DNA from: Mya arenaria
Lineage: Eukaryota; Mollusca; Bivalvia; Myida; Myidae
Direction of reading: 5' to 3'
DNA length: 64,000 bases
Assembly (NCBI RefSeq): GCF_026914265.1
Contig: NC_069124.1
Span: forward strand, 22,506,592-22,570,591
Part shown: positions 49,201-58,020 of the stretch, in pieces
Position numbering within the stretch: the stretch's first letter is position 1
Layout of the letters: every line of letters starts with the position of its first letter
The notes under the pieces: model-generated
Told to the model about the DNA's origin: nothing
What the model saw: only the letters and a program-made list of their open reading frames with translations
The model's database searches: none
Translations under genes and position numbers: made by a program

Positions 49201-52200
49201 GAAGGATAAAAACATATTATTAATGAAAATACAGAGTAAAAAATGCAGTTTAACACGTCAGTTGATGTAGGGATAATTTTTTTGTAATTGAAAAGAGTTT
49301 AAGGTTTAGTTTGGGTTTGATGTATTCTGCATTTGATTTAAAGTCTGATATCCTAGTTACAGCTACAGTTCTACCTTGAAACCTTTATATTGTCAGTGAT
49401 TTTTTGGGTGCAATTTACTGCCTCTTTAAAGGCTGTTTCCCCTTAGGAAAAACTGTAAAAAAATCAAAAAAATCCAATTTGATTCAAGCAGATTACATAA
49501 ATGAATAAAAAGCAATGAGTTTCTTGAAATATAAACAAAATCTTGACGAGACTGACTCTTTCACAGCATAATGTTTGCATAAAAAAGTTAAAACATGTAT
49601 ATTTGCCATTATACATGTATTAGCTGTTTTGGCCTGATTTTGTATTTTCCCAAAGTCGATATAATATTTTTCACAATTTGCAAGGCACATGTGGTAAAAA
49701 TAATTCCAAAAAAATCACTGAATTCATAGAACACCAAGTACTAGGCACATTTTCAGTAATGTCTTAGGTCTGAGTTTTTATTGAAGTATTTTTTACCATG
49801 TGTAAATTATTGTAAAAAATGTTATTATAAACATATTCAGCATTTTTTAAACATGACGCCTCTTCAAATAGAAATTTTAGAATTAAAAATTGCAGTGTCG
49901 ACGGTAATGAAGAAAATTGGACCTTTGTTTCTACCTAAAAAAGTAGTCAGACATAATTATCAAAACAATATAGCAACATGATCATCGGCTGCAAAATCAA
50001 GATCAGAATCATCAAGCTAATTATACTTGGTATGCATCAAACATTACTCTAACATGTGACTCTGTTCTACCTCATACCAATGTAAGCTCACTTTAATGGT
50101 TTAACATATTCAAATAGTGTTCGAAGTTATATTTTGTCCAATTGGATGGCAGTACTTTTTTAAACCACCGTACATTTCTTTTGAAAATCAACAGTCAGCC
50201 ATCATAGGTTTTAAATAAGGTGAATCAAAAGATTTAAACAGGTGGGGTCAGTAGACAAAATATAATCTCAAACACTAAGCTGGTTAAAGGATTATTAGTA
50301 TGCATTTACCGAAAAAATGGGCCTAGTGTCTGTAACACTTTAGGCCCTGTTATTTTGGCAAATGCATACTTAAGACCTTTAACCATTACTTAAAATTAAT
50401 TCACCCTTAATGACAGTTGTATTCCTGGTCTCGTTGTAGGCACTGGTTCCTATCGTTTGTCATGGTAACAGTGGTCAACATTTATATCACCGACTTTTTC
50501 GTCTACAATCGCATCAGTTCGTTTGGCTGGGATATCCTCACGGTTGTTGGGGCCGTGGAGGCTGTTGTTCTTACCATTGGCACTTCAGGTCTCCTTTGTA
50601 TGATGGTAAGATAGAAGAATAAAGATAGAAACATACGCTATGACGGTCCGGTGAAATCGGAAGGATGTGTTCTGGGTTTGAGTGTTGCTTGTGTGGCTTT
50701 TTTGTGGACCTGTGACGGTGTTGCAAAGATTTCCAACCTTACATTCTTTATATCTATATTTGTCACATTTTCCTTTTCACATAATATTTATTTTTTTAAG
50801 CAATTTTTAAGCAATAGGGACTTTAGGCTTAAATGGTGGATGGGATGGGATGGGATGGGGGGGGGGTTCTATAATACAAAGCTGCTCTTGAGGAGTTCGC
50901 TTTAAAAATGTGACCAAAGTTCATGATAGGAGACACAGTAACATCCTGGCTTATCTAACAAACGAGTCATAAGTGACATTTACCAGAACATATCCGGAAG
51001 ATAATGTTAAGATTTCTGCCCAACATTTTGCCAATCAATTTGGAAGGGAGTTTAAACAATTCTCTGCTAGCAGTTTGCTAGTTTTGTTTAGGAGATAACG
51101 AAGAACTATGAACCAAACTGGACCTTTACGGGTACAAAAGCATGGCAGAAATCTTAACTTAGAAGGTAGTTAGTCAATGTTATGATTTTCGTTACTGACA
51201 GTGGGGGATTTGTTTTCAGAGTAACATTTGTAGGTTTCTGTAACATGGTGATGGTGAACGGTCTGATCTCGATCTGCCTGAGCCTGTACACGATTAAAGT
51301 CCTGGACGAGAACTGGAACGTGGTGTATATCTTCTACATGGGTGTCATGCTGTTCTTCGAGGGAGTCGCGACGTATCTGTCTGGATACATGGTGAGTCTC
51401 GCGTTACATGTACTTCCTGAGCGATGAAGGCCAAAAAGTTTTAAGTGACTTTTTTAAGCACTTTTTCTTGTCCATTCTTTGATAAATACCCAGCTTGTTT
51501 TTGTAACTTAACTAATCAAAATAATTTAAAGTCTGTAACACTGATTTGACGAATTCATTAAATCTTCAAAAATAAAAATGAATATCACAACATTTGCCAA
51601 GAAATCTAAAAGTATATTTGATTTGTTAAGAACAAAGATTATATATAGTACCTTTTAATACCTTTGAATTTGATGTATTCTCCATTATATGTCAGTCATA
51701 TTTGTTTTTCTGTAATAATATTACATGCTTTGTTGAGATAAACTATGCAATTGACAATTGGATAGTGAGATTGGAATAGTGCTGAAATTAGTGTAAACTA
51801 AGTTTCAGCAAGCTTACCTCATAAATGACTTTAAACTTGCAGTTGAACAGTTGAAAATATAATCCTTTCTCCTTTTTTTCAGACGTACCTGGCTATCACA
51901 AATCTCACAACAAACGAGACGATGAACTGGAAGCGCTACAAGCATATGAAGGACAAGGAGGGGAAAATGAGAAACCCGTTTGACAGCGGCTGGAAAGTGA
52001 ATGTGCTGGAATTCCTACACATTATCCCCCTCGAAATGGAATTTCTGGAGAGAGATGATGATAACGAGACCTTGTAATTTATTCTCACGGATTATTTTTT
52101 TTTTAATGCTTTCTTGTTATTTTGTATGCAAATTAACACAATCTCATATTTCAGTTGTTGGCGATAACTGGAGATGACTTGCAGTTTCTGTATTTACCTA

Positions 52201-53213
52201 TTTATGTATATAGACAGTTGTATAGCTTCTTAAAGCCGTTTTATGCATGCACTTACAAGTACATTAAAAAAGAAATAATATGAGTTCAAAGCTAGTTTAT
52301 AAAAAGCTTGAAATCATATTTAGTCTGATTAAATAAAAACTTACTGACATTGTTGCCAATAAAGATTTCATTATCAATTTCATAGTACATAATTATATTT
52401 TTTCACATTGTTTACTGTTTATATAATATAAACATATAATGTAGACAATTATAAAGGTTTATCTATGAAACTCATTAATTAGCACCCCCTTGTAGTGATT
52501 TTTTATGTTCAATATAAAGCTTAAAAAAATCCCTGGCCCCAATATCACAAAAATACTGAAGTCAAATTTCAATCTCAACTCAATTTACCTGATAAAAGCA
52601 TATCATGATTTAAAATCTTGCATGTTTTTATACTTTTTGAAAAGTATTTTCTCATAGAATTTGTTTATAAGATGATTTTGTCAATATTTCAAAGAAACTT
52701 AATTCCAGAGCAAAAAATATACTTGAGTAGTTGTTAAAAAACAAGGAATTGTACTCAAATACAGTTTGGGCTGTAGAATATTCCCTTGGAATCTTGACCA
52801 AAGGCATAAATCTACATATTATATGATAGCATGCCTTTTCAAAGGTGTAAAATTACTTGTTATTTTTGATAGCTTTTGATGTTATGCGGTTAAATGAGTT
52901 AAGACTGAGATTGAGATTTGACTAATTCTTTTCGTGATATTGAGGCCAGCTAGTTCCAAACATCCATCAAGTGTTAACAATATCATCAATAACATGTTGT
53001 TGTTTTTTCTATTTTCAGTGTTTCCACGCTTGTTTCAACATTACAGTCAATGAGAGAATCAATCATAAACGATATAGCTACCTTAAAGATGGAAAGGGAC
53101 AGTTCTATAACCCCTTCCATAGGGGTTATATAAAAAATATAAAGGAGTACTTCCACATGTTACGACCATTTGAGGAGAAAGATGTTGAACTGTTGTCTGT
53201 GAGAACTGTGTGA
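34102..53213 (+). CDS. Ankyrin-repeat DHHC protein S-acyltransferase with alternative 3' exons
   Basis: Membrane enzyme that transfers palmitate from acyl-CoA to protein cysteines. Constant exons 1-7 encode residues 1-409: a short N-terminus, about five to six ankyrin repeats (about 60-255; for example GHTPAHWACLGGHATILRYL, DGDTALHWAAFKG, FGQTPLHLACINGD), two membrane segments (about 279-298, 311-328), TTDPGYLP, then the cysteine-rich domain with DHHCPYIYNCVG (catalytic Cys397). Two membrane exons (50440-50605, 51220-51391) both start in phase 2 and end in phase 0, so only one can be used. Two last exons (51883-52077, 53019-53213) each encode 64 residues with a TTNE or TVNE motif. Predicted proteins are 528 or 530 residues. 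Two membrane segments before the DHHC domain, not four, and the tail KRYSYLKDGKGQFYNPF recall plant TIP1/PAT24 more than vertebrate ZDHHC13/17; the family is sure, the subgroup is inference. Confidence 0.9.
34568..35678. mobile_element. Non-autonomous hAT-like transposon in intron 1
   Basis: 1111 bp with inverted ends CAGGGGTGTAGAAAT and ATTTCTACACCCCTG, flanked on both sides by TATTAT (34562-34567 and 35679-35684). The CAGGGGTG terminus is typical of hAT elements, though those usually make 8-bp duplications. A GC-rich block with CCCCTTGACCCTAACAGGGG sits near the right end. No transposase frame. Confidence 0.8.
35957..37101. mobile_element. Long-arm foldback element in intron 1
   Basis: About 1145 bp with inverted arms of about 200-220 bp (35957-36176 and 36905-37101). 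The outer part of each arm is itself a tandem array of ACGGACCAGATTTAGGGACA units; the inner part is AT-rich (AATACTTGAATATTAGTGCTCAG on the left, its inverse on the right). TTCATATAT-like words lie close to both ends and may be a target duplication. Mutator-like or FB-type origin is possible. No protein is encoded. Confidence 0.8.
37745..38151 (+). CDS. Ankyrin-DHHC exon 2
   Basis: The 407-bp main ankyrin exon, acceptor CTTTTCTAG, donor AAAG/GTTAGG. Encodes at least three complete repeats with TPAHWA, RPIHWA and TALHWA signatures. Confidence 0.93.
38866..38999 (+). CDS. Ankyrin-DHHC exon 3
   Basis: One ankyrin repeat (DNFGQTPLHLACINGD). Donor ACAG/GTAAGT; the acceptor TTTTTTAAAG is unusual but phase and homology agree. 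Confidence 0.9.
39840..39982 (+). CDS. Ankyrin-DHHC exon 4
   Basis: Last ankyrin repeat (DKNGKTPLMLASGRKH) and a linker to the membrane region. Acceptor ATTACAG, donor TTTG/GTAAAA. Confidence 0.92.
40141..40235. repeat. Dispersed repeat, intron 4 copy
   Basis: Matches 5655-5757 and two copies in the segmental array: AAAATGTTGCCTTCCGATG, then ATCATGTGGTTACACACACT. Confidence 0.65.
40476..40572 (+). CDS. Ankyrin-DHHC exon 5
   Basis: First membrane segment: GPLLFFFVNVLCWGYPMYII. Acceptor TTTCAG, donor AAAG/GTAAGT. Confidence 0.92.
41196..41207. repeat. 12-base G run
   Basis: A homopolymer in intron 5 of the ankyrin-DHHC gene; prone to length error in assemblies. Confidence 0.95.
41546..41698 (+). 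CDS. Ankyrin-DHHC exon 6
   Basis: Second membrane segment (FLHILFFCTNVIMWFCLF) and the DPG-like motif TTDPGYLPRN that precedes the catalytic domain in DHHC enzymes. Acceptor TTTTTTCAG, donor ACAG/GTAGAT. Confidence 0.93.
42574..43773. mobile_element. Non-autonomous hAT-like transposon in intron 6
   Basis: About 1200 bp. The left end is CAGTGTTCGGCACTAAC and the right end, reversed, CAGGGGTCGACACTAAC; just inside both ends lie GGGATCCCGA-type words. Flanks share ACGTAC. Inner frames do not look like a transposase. Confidence 0.7.
44388..44745. mobile_element. Dispersed repeat with AGGGTTTTAGC ends, intron 6
   Basis: About 358 bp. The left end is AGGGTTTTAGCT and the right end GGCTAAAACCCT; AATACT flanks both sides (one extra A on the right). 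Contains single CAGCACCCTGTCCC and GAGACCAACATGTGCAC words, linking it to the repeat that carries the 32-bp minisatellite at 21.4-22.9 kb and to three copies in RASL12 intron 3. Confidence 0.65.
45900..46072 (+). CDS. Ankyrin-DHHC exon 7 (catalytic domain)
   Basis: Cysteine-rich zinc-binding domain: CHTCRTVKPLRSKHC, CNRCVKVFDHHC, NCVGVNN. All zinc-ligand Cys/His positions of the family appear to be present. Donor ACAG/GTATGT; the exon ends two bases into an Arg codon. Confidence 0.95.
46340..46500. repeat. Short palindromic element
   Basis: Arms of about 70 bp: CAGCAAATGA, AGTAAGATGACCTGAATG and AATGATTAAGAAGGGC on the left; inverted counterparts GCCCATTCTTAATCATT, CATGTCATCTTACT and CATTTGCTG on the right. 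The spacer is about 20 bp. It would fold into a hairpin in the primary transcript. Confidence 0.75.
48394..48739. mobile_element. TTAA-site MITE, AGCTGCACTCTCACAG family, copy 2
   Basis: 346 bp with exact TTAA on both sides (48390-48393 and 48740-48743). Ends AGCTGCACTCTCACAG and, reversed, AGCTGCGCTCTCACAG. The best-preserved copy of the family in the window. Confidence 0.9.
50440..50605 (+). CDS. Ankyrin-DHHC exon 8A, membrane exon
   Basis: Joins exon 7 as NNRHWFLSFVMVTVVN and encodes two membrane segments, ending LLCMM. Donor GATG/GTAAGA, phase 0. The NRHWF start matches what normally follows NCVG in DHHC enzymes, so this looks like the ancestral form. Confidence 0.88.
50834..50867. repeat. 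GGGAT microsatellite and G run
   Basis: GGATGGGATGGGATGGGATG followed by a run of G, in the intron just after exon 8A. Confidence 0.95.
51220..51391 (+). CDS. Ankyrin-DHHC exon 8B, alternative membrane exon
   Basis: Acceptor GTTTTCAG. It completes the same Arg codon as 8A (AG/A) and reads NNRVTFVGFCNMVMVNG, with two membrane segments around a central WNVVYIF. Donor CATG/GTGAGT, phase 0. If spliced after 8A instead, the frame shifts and meets a stop within eight codons. Confidence 0.85.
51883..52077 (+). CDS. Ankyrin-DHHC last exon 9A
   Basis: 195 bp including the stop. Encodes TYLAITNLTTNETMNWKRY (TTxE motif TTNE) and the cytosolic tail. Relatively GC-rich codons. Poly(A) signals AATAAA follow at 52332 and 52358. 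Confidence 0.9.
   Translation, partial: TYLAITNLTTNETMNWKRYKHMKDKEGKMRNPFDSGWKVNVLEFLHIIPLEMEFLERDDDNETL
52332..52363 (+). terminator. Poly(A) signals after exon 9A
   Basis: Two AATAAA hexamers (52332-52337 and 52358-52363), about 255-285 bases past the 9A stop and upstream of exon 9B. Their use would remove 9B from the transcript. Confidence 0.6.
53019..53213 (+). CDS. Ankyrin-DHHC alternative last exon 9B
   Basis: Also exactly 195 bp including the stop. Encodes CFHACFNITVNERINHKRY (TTxE-like TVNE) and a tail with KDGKGQFYNPFHRGY. Acceptor CTATTTTCAG. Codons are more AT-rich than in 9A. A poly(A) signal AATAAA follows at 53415. Confidence 0.88.
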   Translation, partial: CFHACFNITVNERINHKRYSYLKDGKGQFYNPFHRGYIKNIKEYFHMLRPFEEKDVELLSVRTV

Positions 53214-53414
53214 TTGTTTATTTCACTGTTGGTGTGAAAATAAGATAACGTTTTTGATTGTCAAAAGGTGTATGTTTGAATATATGATGTGGATAATTGA
53301 TACATTTTCAGTTTGTAGGGTTGGAACTTGGATACATTTTTAAAATGAAATTTGGATACGAAAAGAACATTTATAGAAGTCAATGAAAATAGATTTAATT
53401 TATGTCACAGTTCA

Positions 53415-53420
53415 AATAAA
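53415..53420 (+). terminator. Poly(A) signal after exon 9B
   Basis: AATAAA about 200 bases past the 9B stop. Confidence 0.55.
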
Positions 53421-55249
53421 AAAGGGTAAAAATTGGATGTATGTCCTATGACTTCCTTAATTGTTCATATCACTCATGGATGTGAAAATTTTAATTATTT
53501 TCATTGACTTCTAATTCTTAAGTACAATTGTTCTTGTACGTTCAATGTTGGTTTTTGAAAAATGAAATTTTAGTCATATACACGAGTGTTTATCAAAATT
53601 TGGACAATGGTCAAGGGTATTTTTCAGCAGGTAACTGGGCTGTATGTATTCTGCTTTTTTTTGCCCTGTATTTATTGTTCAAATGATGGGTCATTGAACA
53701 AAGAATTATTTCCATTTTATGATGATCAGTATTTTGTTTCGTGTTCTTACTAAACAACCATTGAAAATGACCTTTGAAAATGGCATTAAAAGTTAAAAGA
53801 CCTTATGGGGAAAATTTTGTAAGCCTATGACAAAATTAGTGGTGGGGGAAGGGGAGGGGGGTTTTGTCTCCCGCCATGGATTTCATAATGGCTTATCAGT
53901 ATATGAAATAGATCAGCTGATTTGGCAATTAATTATCAAAAGAAATTGTGGTGCAAAGTAATATGATCTAATTATTTATTTGTGCAATTTAAAAAAAAAA
54001 TTGGTATATTGAAATTATTGCTAGGAACTATTCGGATATAAGAGATTTGATCACATGCAGCATACTCAGTTTGAAACAAATAATGATTAATTTTATGCGT
54101 CAAACATTATATTTCATTTAGGGAATATACATATTTTGTTGGTGATATAGAATTTTTTTGTAAGAATTGAAATTTATTATAAATATACATATTCATTAAA
54201 TTGGTTTATGTATGAGAAATGTGTTTTGTTAATGCCACAAATTTGCAGGTTGTTATGAATTATATAAACATTTTTCATTAGTATAAGTTCAAACTCCTTC
54301 CTTAAATTATCTTTGTATTCAGATCTGACCTCAAAGCATTATTGGTATACCATTGTAAAGTTGTTCATACAAGTAATTATTTGAAAAAGAAAATGTTATC
54401 ATTTGCTTTCCTTGATATCATTCCGATTTCCGAAATGCTTGATTTGATATTTTACAGTGATGTTGTGTTCAAAGTTTGGTTTGCATTGTTCCTAACATAT
54501 TTCATACCATATCATTAATTGTATTAATAAGGTGGGCATGACATTTCATAGGTGCATTCATTTGTCAGATGAGTATTTTCATAGTTTTTCTTTGTGATGT
54601 TATTTATTGTCATGTGCCTTGAGTAATCCCTTTGATGAGGAGAATTTGTACATGATTATGGTGTTGCAAAAGCTATATAAACACCAAAAAAGCATGTATT
54701 TGACAATGTGTTAAATTGACTTTTGTTCTTTTTTGGCTATTTAATGGATGCATGAACAAATATGTCTTTGGTCACAATTATTACTTAATACTTGTTAAAT
54801 AATAATAATGTGAGGGGCTTCCTGACCAGCTCAATGGAATTCTTGCGAATGAATCCTTTTTTTTTTCGTTTTTCATTAAGGCTCAAATTACTTAAAAAAG
54901 AAAGTACCCACCTACCCAGACCTATTTTTTTTTAATTAGGTCTTGTTAATTGTTTTTAATCTTTATACGGAAAAGTGACCAGTAAAACAAGTTGAAAGAG
55001 TCGTATAGAATGAGTGCTGTGAGAAATTACCACAAAAAGGCACTGCTACTTCATGTAAGAGCATCTCTGTTCAAGAAATACTTAGTGAACCAATGAGAAA
55101 ATAGCTAGGAAGGTTAAACTATGCTTACATGAAGTCCATGATCACTTGGGATGGAAATTTTATGAACAACACTGTTACAATCATTCAAAGCACATTCTGC
55201 AAGACAGCTTCAATTGCCACAGACAGCTGCTGAGCTCTATAACACATAT
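53421..55249. other. Intergenic, downstream of ankyrin-DHHC gene
   Basis: AT-rich. No gene recognised. It may include a longer 3' untranslated region. Confidence 0.5.
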
Positions 55250-55445
55250 AGAGGGTGAGAGTGGTCTAGTGGTATAGATGTCTGCCTCCCACCCAAGATG
55301 TTGTGGGTTTGATTCCCACCAGGGAAACTTTCTCACGACCTCTCTAAATAGACACAAGTACTGGTTACTACATAGGAAACAGACTTGAGAGTGATTCTAT
55401 AAGCTATCAGCTTTCATCACATGCTATTTTAAACTTGTACAAAGA
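55250..55445 (+). mobile_element. tRNA-Gly-like SINE
   Basis: The tRNA-like head at about 55253-55325 has an A box AGTGGTCTAGTGGTATAG, an anticodon-loop region CCTCCCACC (CCC-like) and a perfect-looking B box GGGTTTGATTCCC. A body with CTCACGACCTCTC, CAAGTACTGGTTACTAC and GAGAGTGATTCTATAAGC follows. The 5' stem does not pair with the 3' side, so it is a SINE and not a working tRNA gene. Confidence 0.8.
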
Positions 55446-57340
55446 ACATAAAATTATACCGAGATGACATAGTGCACTAAAGGTAGTCCACACATAAGCT
55501 TACCCACGCAAGCAGACTGGTTCAAAACCTCTGATATGATATGATAGCTAGAACACTTTGTATGTGCAATTATATACTTTCTTCCAATCTTTTAGATGTT
55601 TAAATGATTCTAATAGTTAACCTGCAATTAATGTGGAATACTCAGTAGCATATCAGTTTATATGATGTTTTTAAAGAAAAACATGGAAAAAATTCTTAAA
55701 AACTATTATTTTCAGCAGTATGCTTCATAGCATTATTTTAACAAACCTGACAAATGAAGTCGTGCACAATATCATGACAGTAATATATGTAATTTGAAAG
55801 ATAAAAATTGTTTATTGATTTTGTATATTATTTTTGCAATCAAGATCTTTGAATTAATGAGTATGTAGTGCAAGATACATGAGTCACATGTACTGGCAAG
55901 TTCAATAATTATTGATATTTTTACTTACATTTCATAAAAACACATAAATTGATTCATAATGTACAATGGCTTTATTTTCTCCTGATAAGTCCCTTGTGTA
56001 TGACTGTTAATGAAATTGAGTGGCGAAAATAATGTTAGCATGTTGAAAGTTATGTTATTCATATCAGGCGGCCGCTAAAGTATCGCCAAAGAGAAAGAAC
56101 CATCGTGAAAACACGTCATGTGGTCTTAATTTCTCTTGGTTCCAGCGAGAATTAAATCTTGAGGATATCAATGACAAGCAAATGTATCCGAATGCCATAG
56201 AAACAGAATCTTGTAGCTAAGAACAATTTCTTAGAAAATAATTTGAATTATCTTTATGTAAACATAACAGCTATTATTTCTCAAATTTATAAAATTAAAC
56301 TTTAGTTTGCATCTTTGAGTAATATTTTTGGATTCTCATATGAAAACTATCACACGTATATTTTTTCAGCCAAAATTTGGTGCATTGATTAAAACACTCT
56401 TTACATGCAATTATGAAAGCCATAATATATTATACATGTGTACTCTTATAAATGTGTGGGTGAGGATGTCATCATTGGATGAAAACGTTGATGTTTATTA
56501 TTGAAAAAGTTGTATATTTTTACCCGACATCTATTTATATTTTCTATTGTATTAATCATCGTTTGTTTGACAATGCATTTTTTTGTGTCCCTTGTTTAAA
56601 CACAAACTGTCATTTCTATACATATTTCATGTAATCATTTACTTACATTTCAATTGAAAATAAAAAAAGAAAACTATATCAATATTGTGGATTTTTTCCC
56701 TTAAAAACATTTTAAGTGTATTTAAGATGGTCTGTTTTTGTGTCACCTGCTAAATGTGATATTCTGTATGGTGATACCTATGTCTGACGTGGGCAGCACA
56801 CTTCTTTTCTTTCAAGTGATTACTTTTGAATGACTTCTTTTAGGGTCCCCAAACTTGGTATGTTCAAAGGGTAATGGTTAGTAAATGACCCCTATTGATT
56901 TGGGAGTCCTAAGCTCAAGGTCATGGTTTTTGTGTTCCCTACACGCATCTGATTGATGTTGGTTGACACGGATTGATGTCTGATGTACAACTCATCAGAG
57001 TTGAAGTAGTGTTTGGAAGATGGAACTATTGGCTTCCCAAATGCAGATCCCATACCCAATGTTGCAACTTGCAGGACCATTTATTGTGACGTGGCGGACA
57101 AGGAATAGACTTGTCAACTAAGCGTCTAAATCTGCATGGCCGCACACAGGTAGCAAAGGTGTACGTAGAACTCTGGGTACTCCACCAACGCAACATGAAT
57201 GTAGCAAGGATGTGGCACGGACTCGGCATAGACGTGACAATTTAATATTTTGATTTTCTCAAAGACCACGGCATTGTGACAGATACCTAGCATTTTTCTC
57301 AACAGGAACTTTGTCATTAGGTGTAATGGGGGCATTAAAA
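55446..57340. other. Intergenic, no gene recognised
   Basis: Mostly AT-rich. A less AT-rich patch at about 56920-57240 has open frames on the minus strand (56892-57335), but they overlap in several frames, lack recognisable domains and are not called. Confidence 0.45.
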
Positions 57341-58020
57341 GAGTGTTGATGTTATCTAGATTTAACTCCTTGTAACCCAGTAACTCGTGACCGAGATTTT
57401 TAAAGACATTTTTTCTTTACTGAATTTCATGCATTTTAGACGAACATTGTATCAACAACACTTTTCTGTGAGTTTACCTAGTCACAGACTTGATATGATC
57501 AAGAATCGAAGTTAATCTGAAATCAATATAGACAAACATTCAGACCAAGTATCATTCATTTTTGACCCAAATGGTGGCCTCTAGAATGAATTTTTTTTTT
57601 CTTTGATTTGACCTTGTGACCTAGTTCTTGACTGAACATTCTATTGAATCAATTATTTTAAAATCATATAGTGACAATTCCATACTATTGGGTTTTCTTT
57701 AATTTTGCTGCATTACTAACTTTTTGACCCCGGCATGACCCAACATAGAACTTGACCTAGATTTTATTGAGACAAACAATCTGACCAAAATGCATTGATT
57801 TGGTGCCAAAACTGTTTCTCTTGAGTGTGAACAAGACATATTCGAATTGATATAGTGATCTTATTTTTGTCCTAGCATGAGCCAGTATCAAACATGACCT
57901 AATTTATAGACACAAACATTTTAATAAAAGAATCCTTTATAGACAATAATTGTAGCCACCAGATTGTTGATCAACAATTGTGGACAACAGATGGATGGAA
58001 GATGGACATCGAACATTCTT
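57340..58020. repeat. Old dispersed repeat with internal near-repeats
   Basis: Diverged segments recur about every 130-200 bp: TGACCTAGTTCTTGAC, GACCCCGGCATGACCC, GAACTTGACCTAGATTTTA, GACAAACAATCTGACC; it ends with GACAACAGATGGATGGAAGA. From general memory, this wording is common in mollusc genomes as an interspersed repeat; its class is not assigned. Confidence 0.6.

Larger units (their letters stand above)
46073..50439. other. Intron 7 of the ankyrin-DHHC gene
   Basis: Mostly AT-rich sequence without recognised genes. It holds a hairpin at 46340-46500 and a TTAA MITE at 48394-48739; open frames at 47.8-49.7 kb have no protein features. Confidence 0.55.

Noticed and set aside
50606-51219. 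Constitutive splicing of 8A to 8B
   Set aside because: The join shifts the frame into a stop; phase-compatible donor alternatives in 8A would need a poor GAG acceptor two bases downstream.
55253-55325. Functional tRNA-Gly gene
   Set aside because: A and B boxes are good, but the acceptor stem does not pair and a SINE body follows.
56892-57335. Short minus-strand gene with Cys-rich frames
   Set aside because: Overlapping frames in several phases, no domain, no splice-supported extension.
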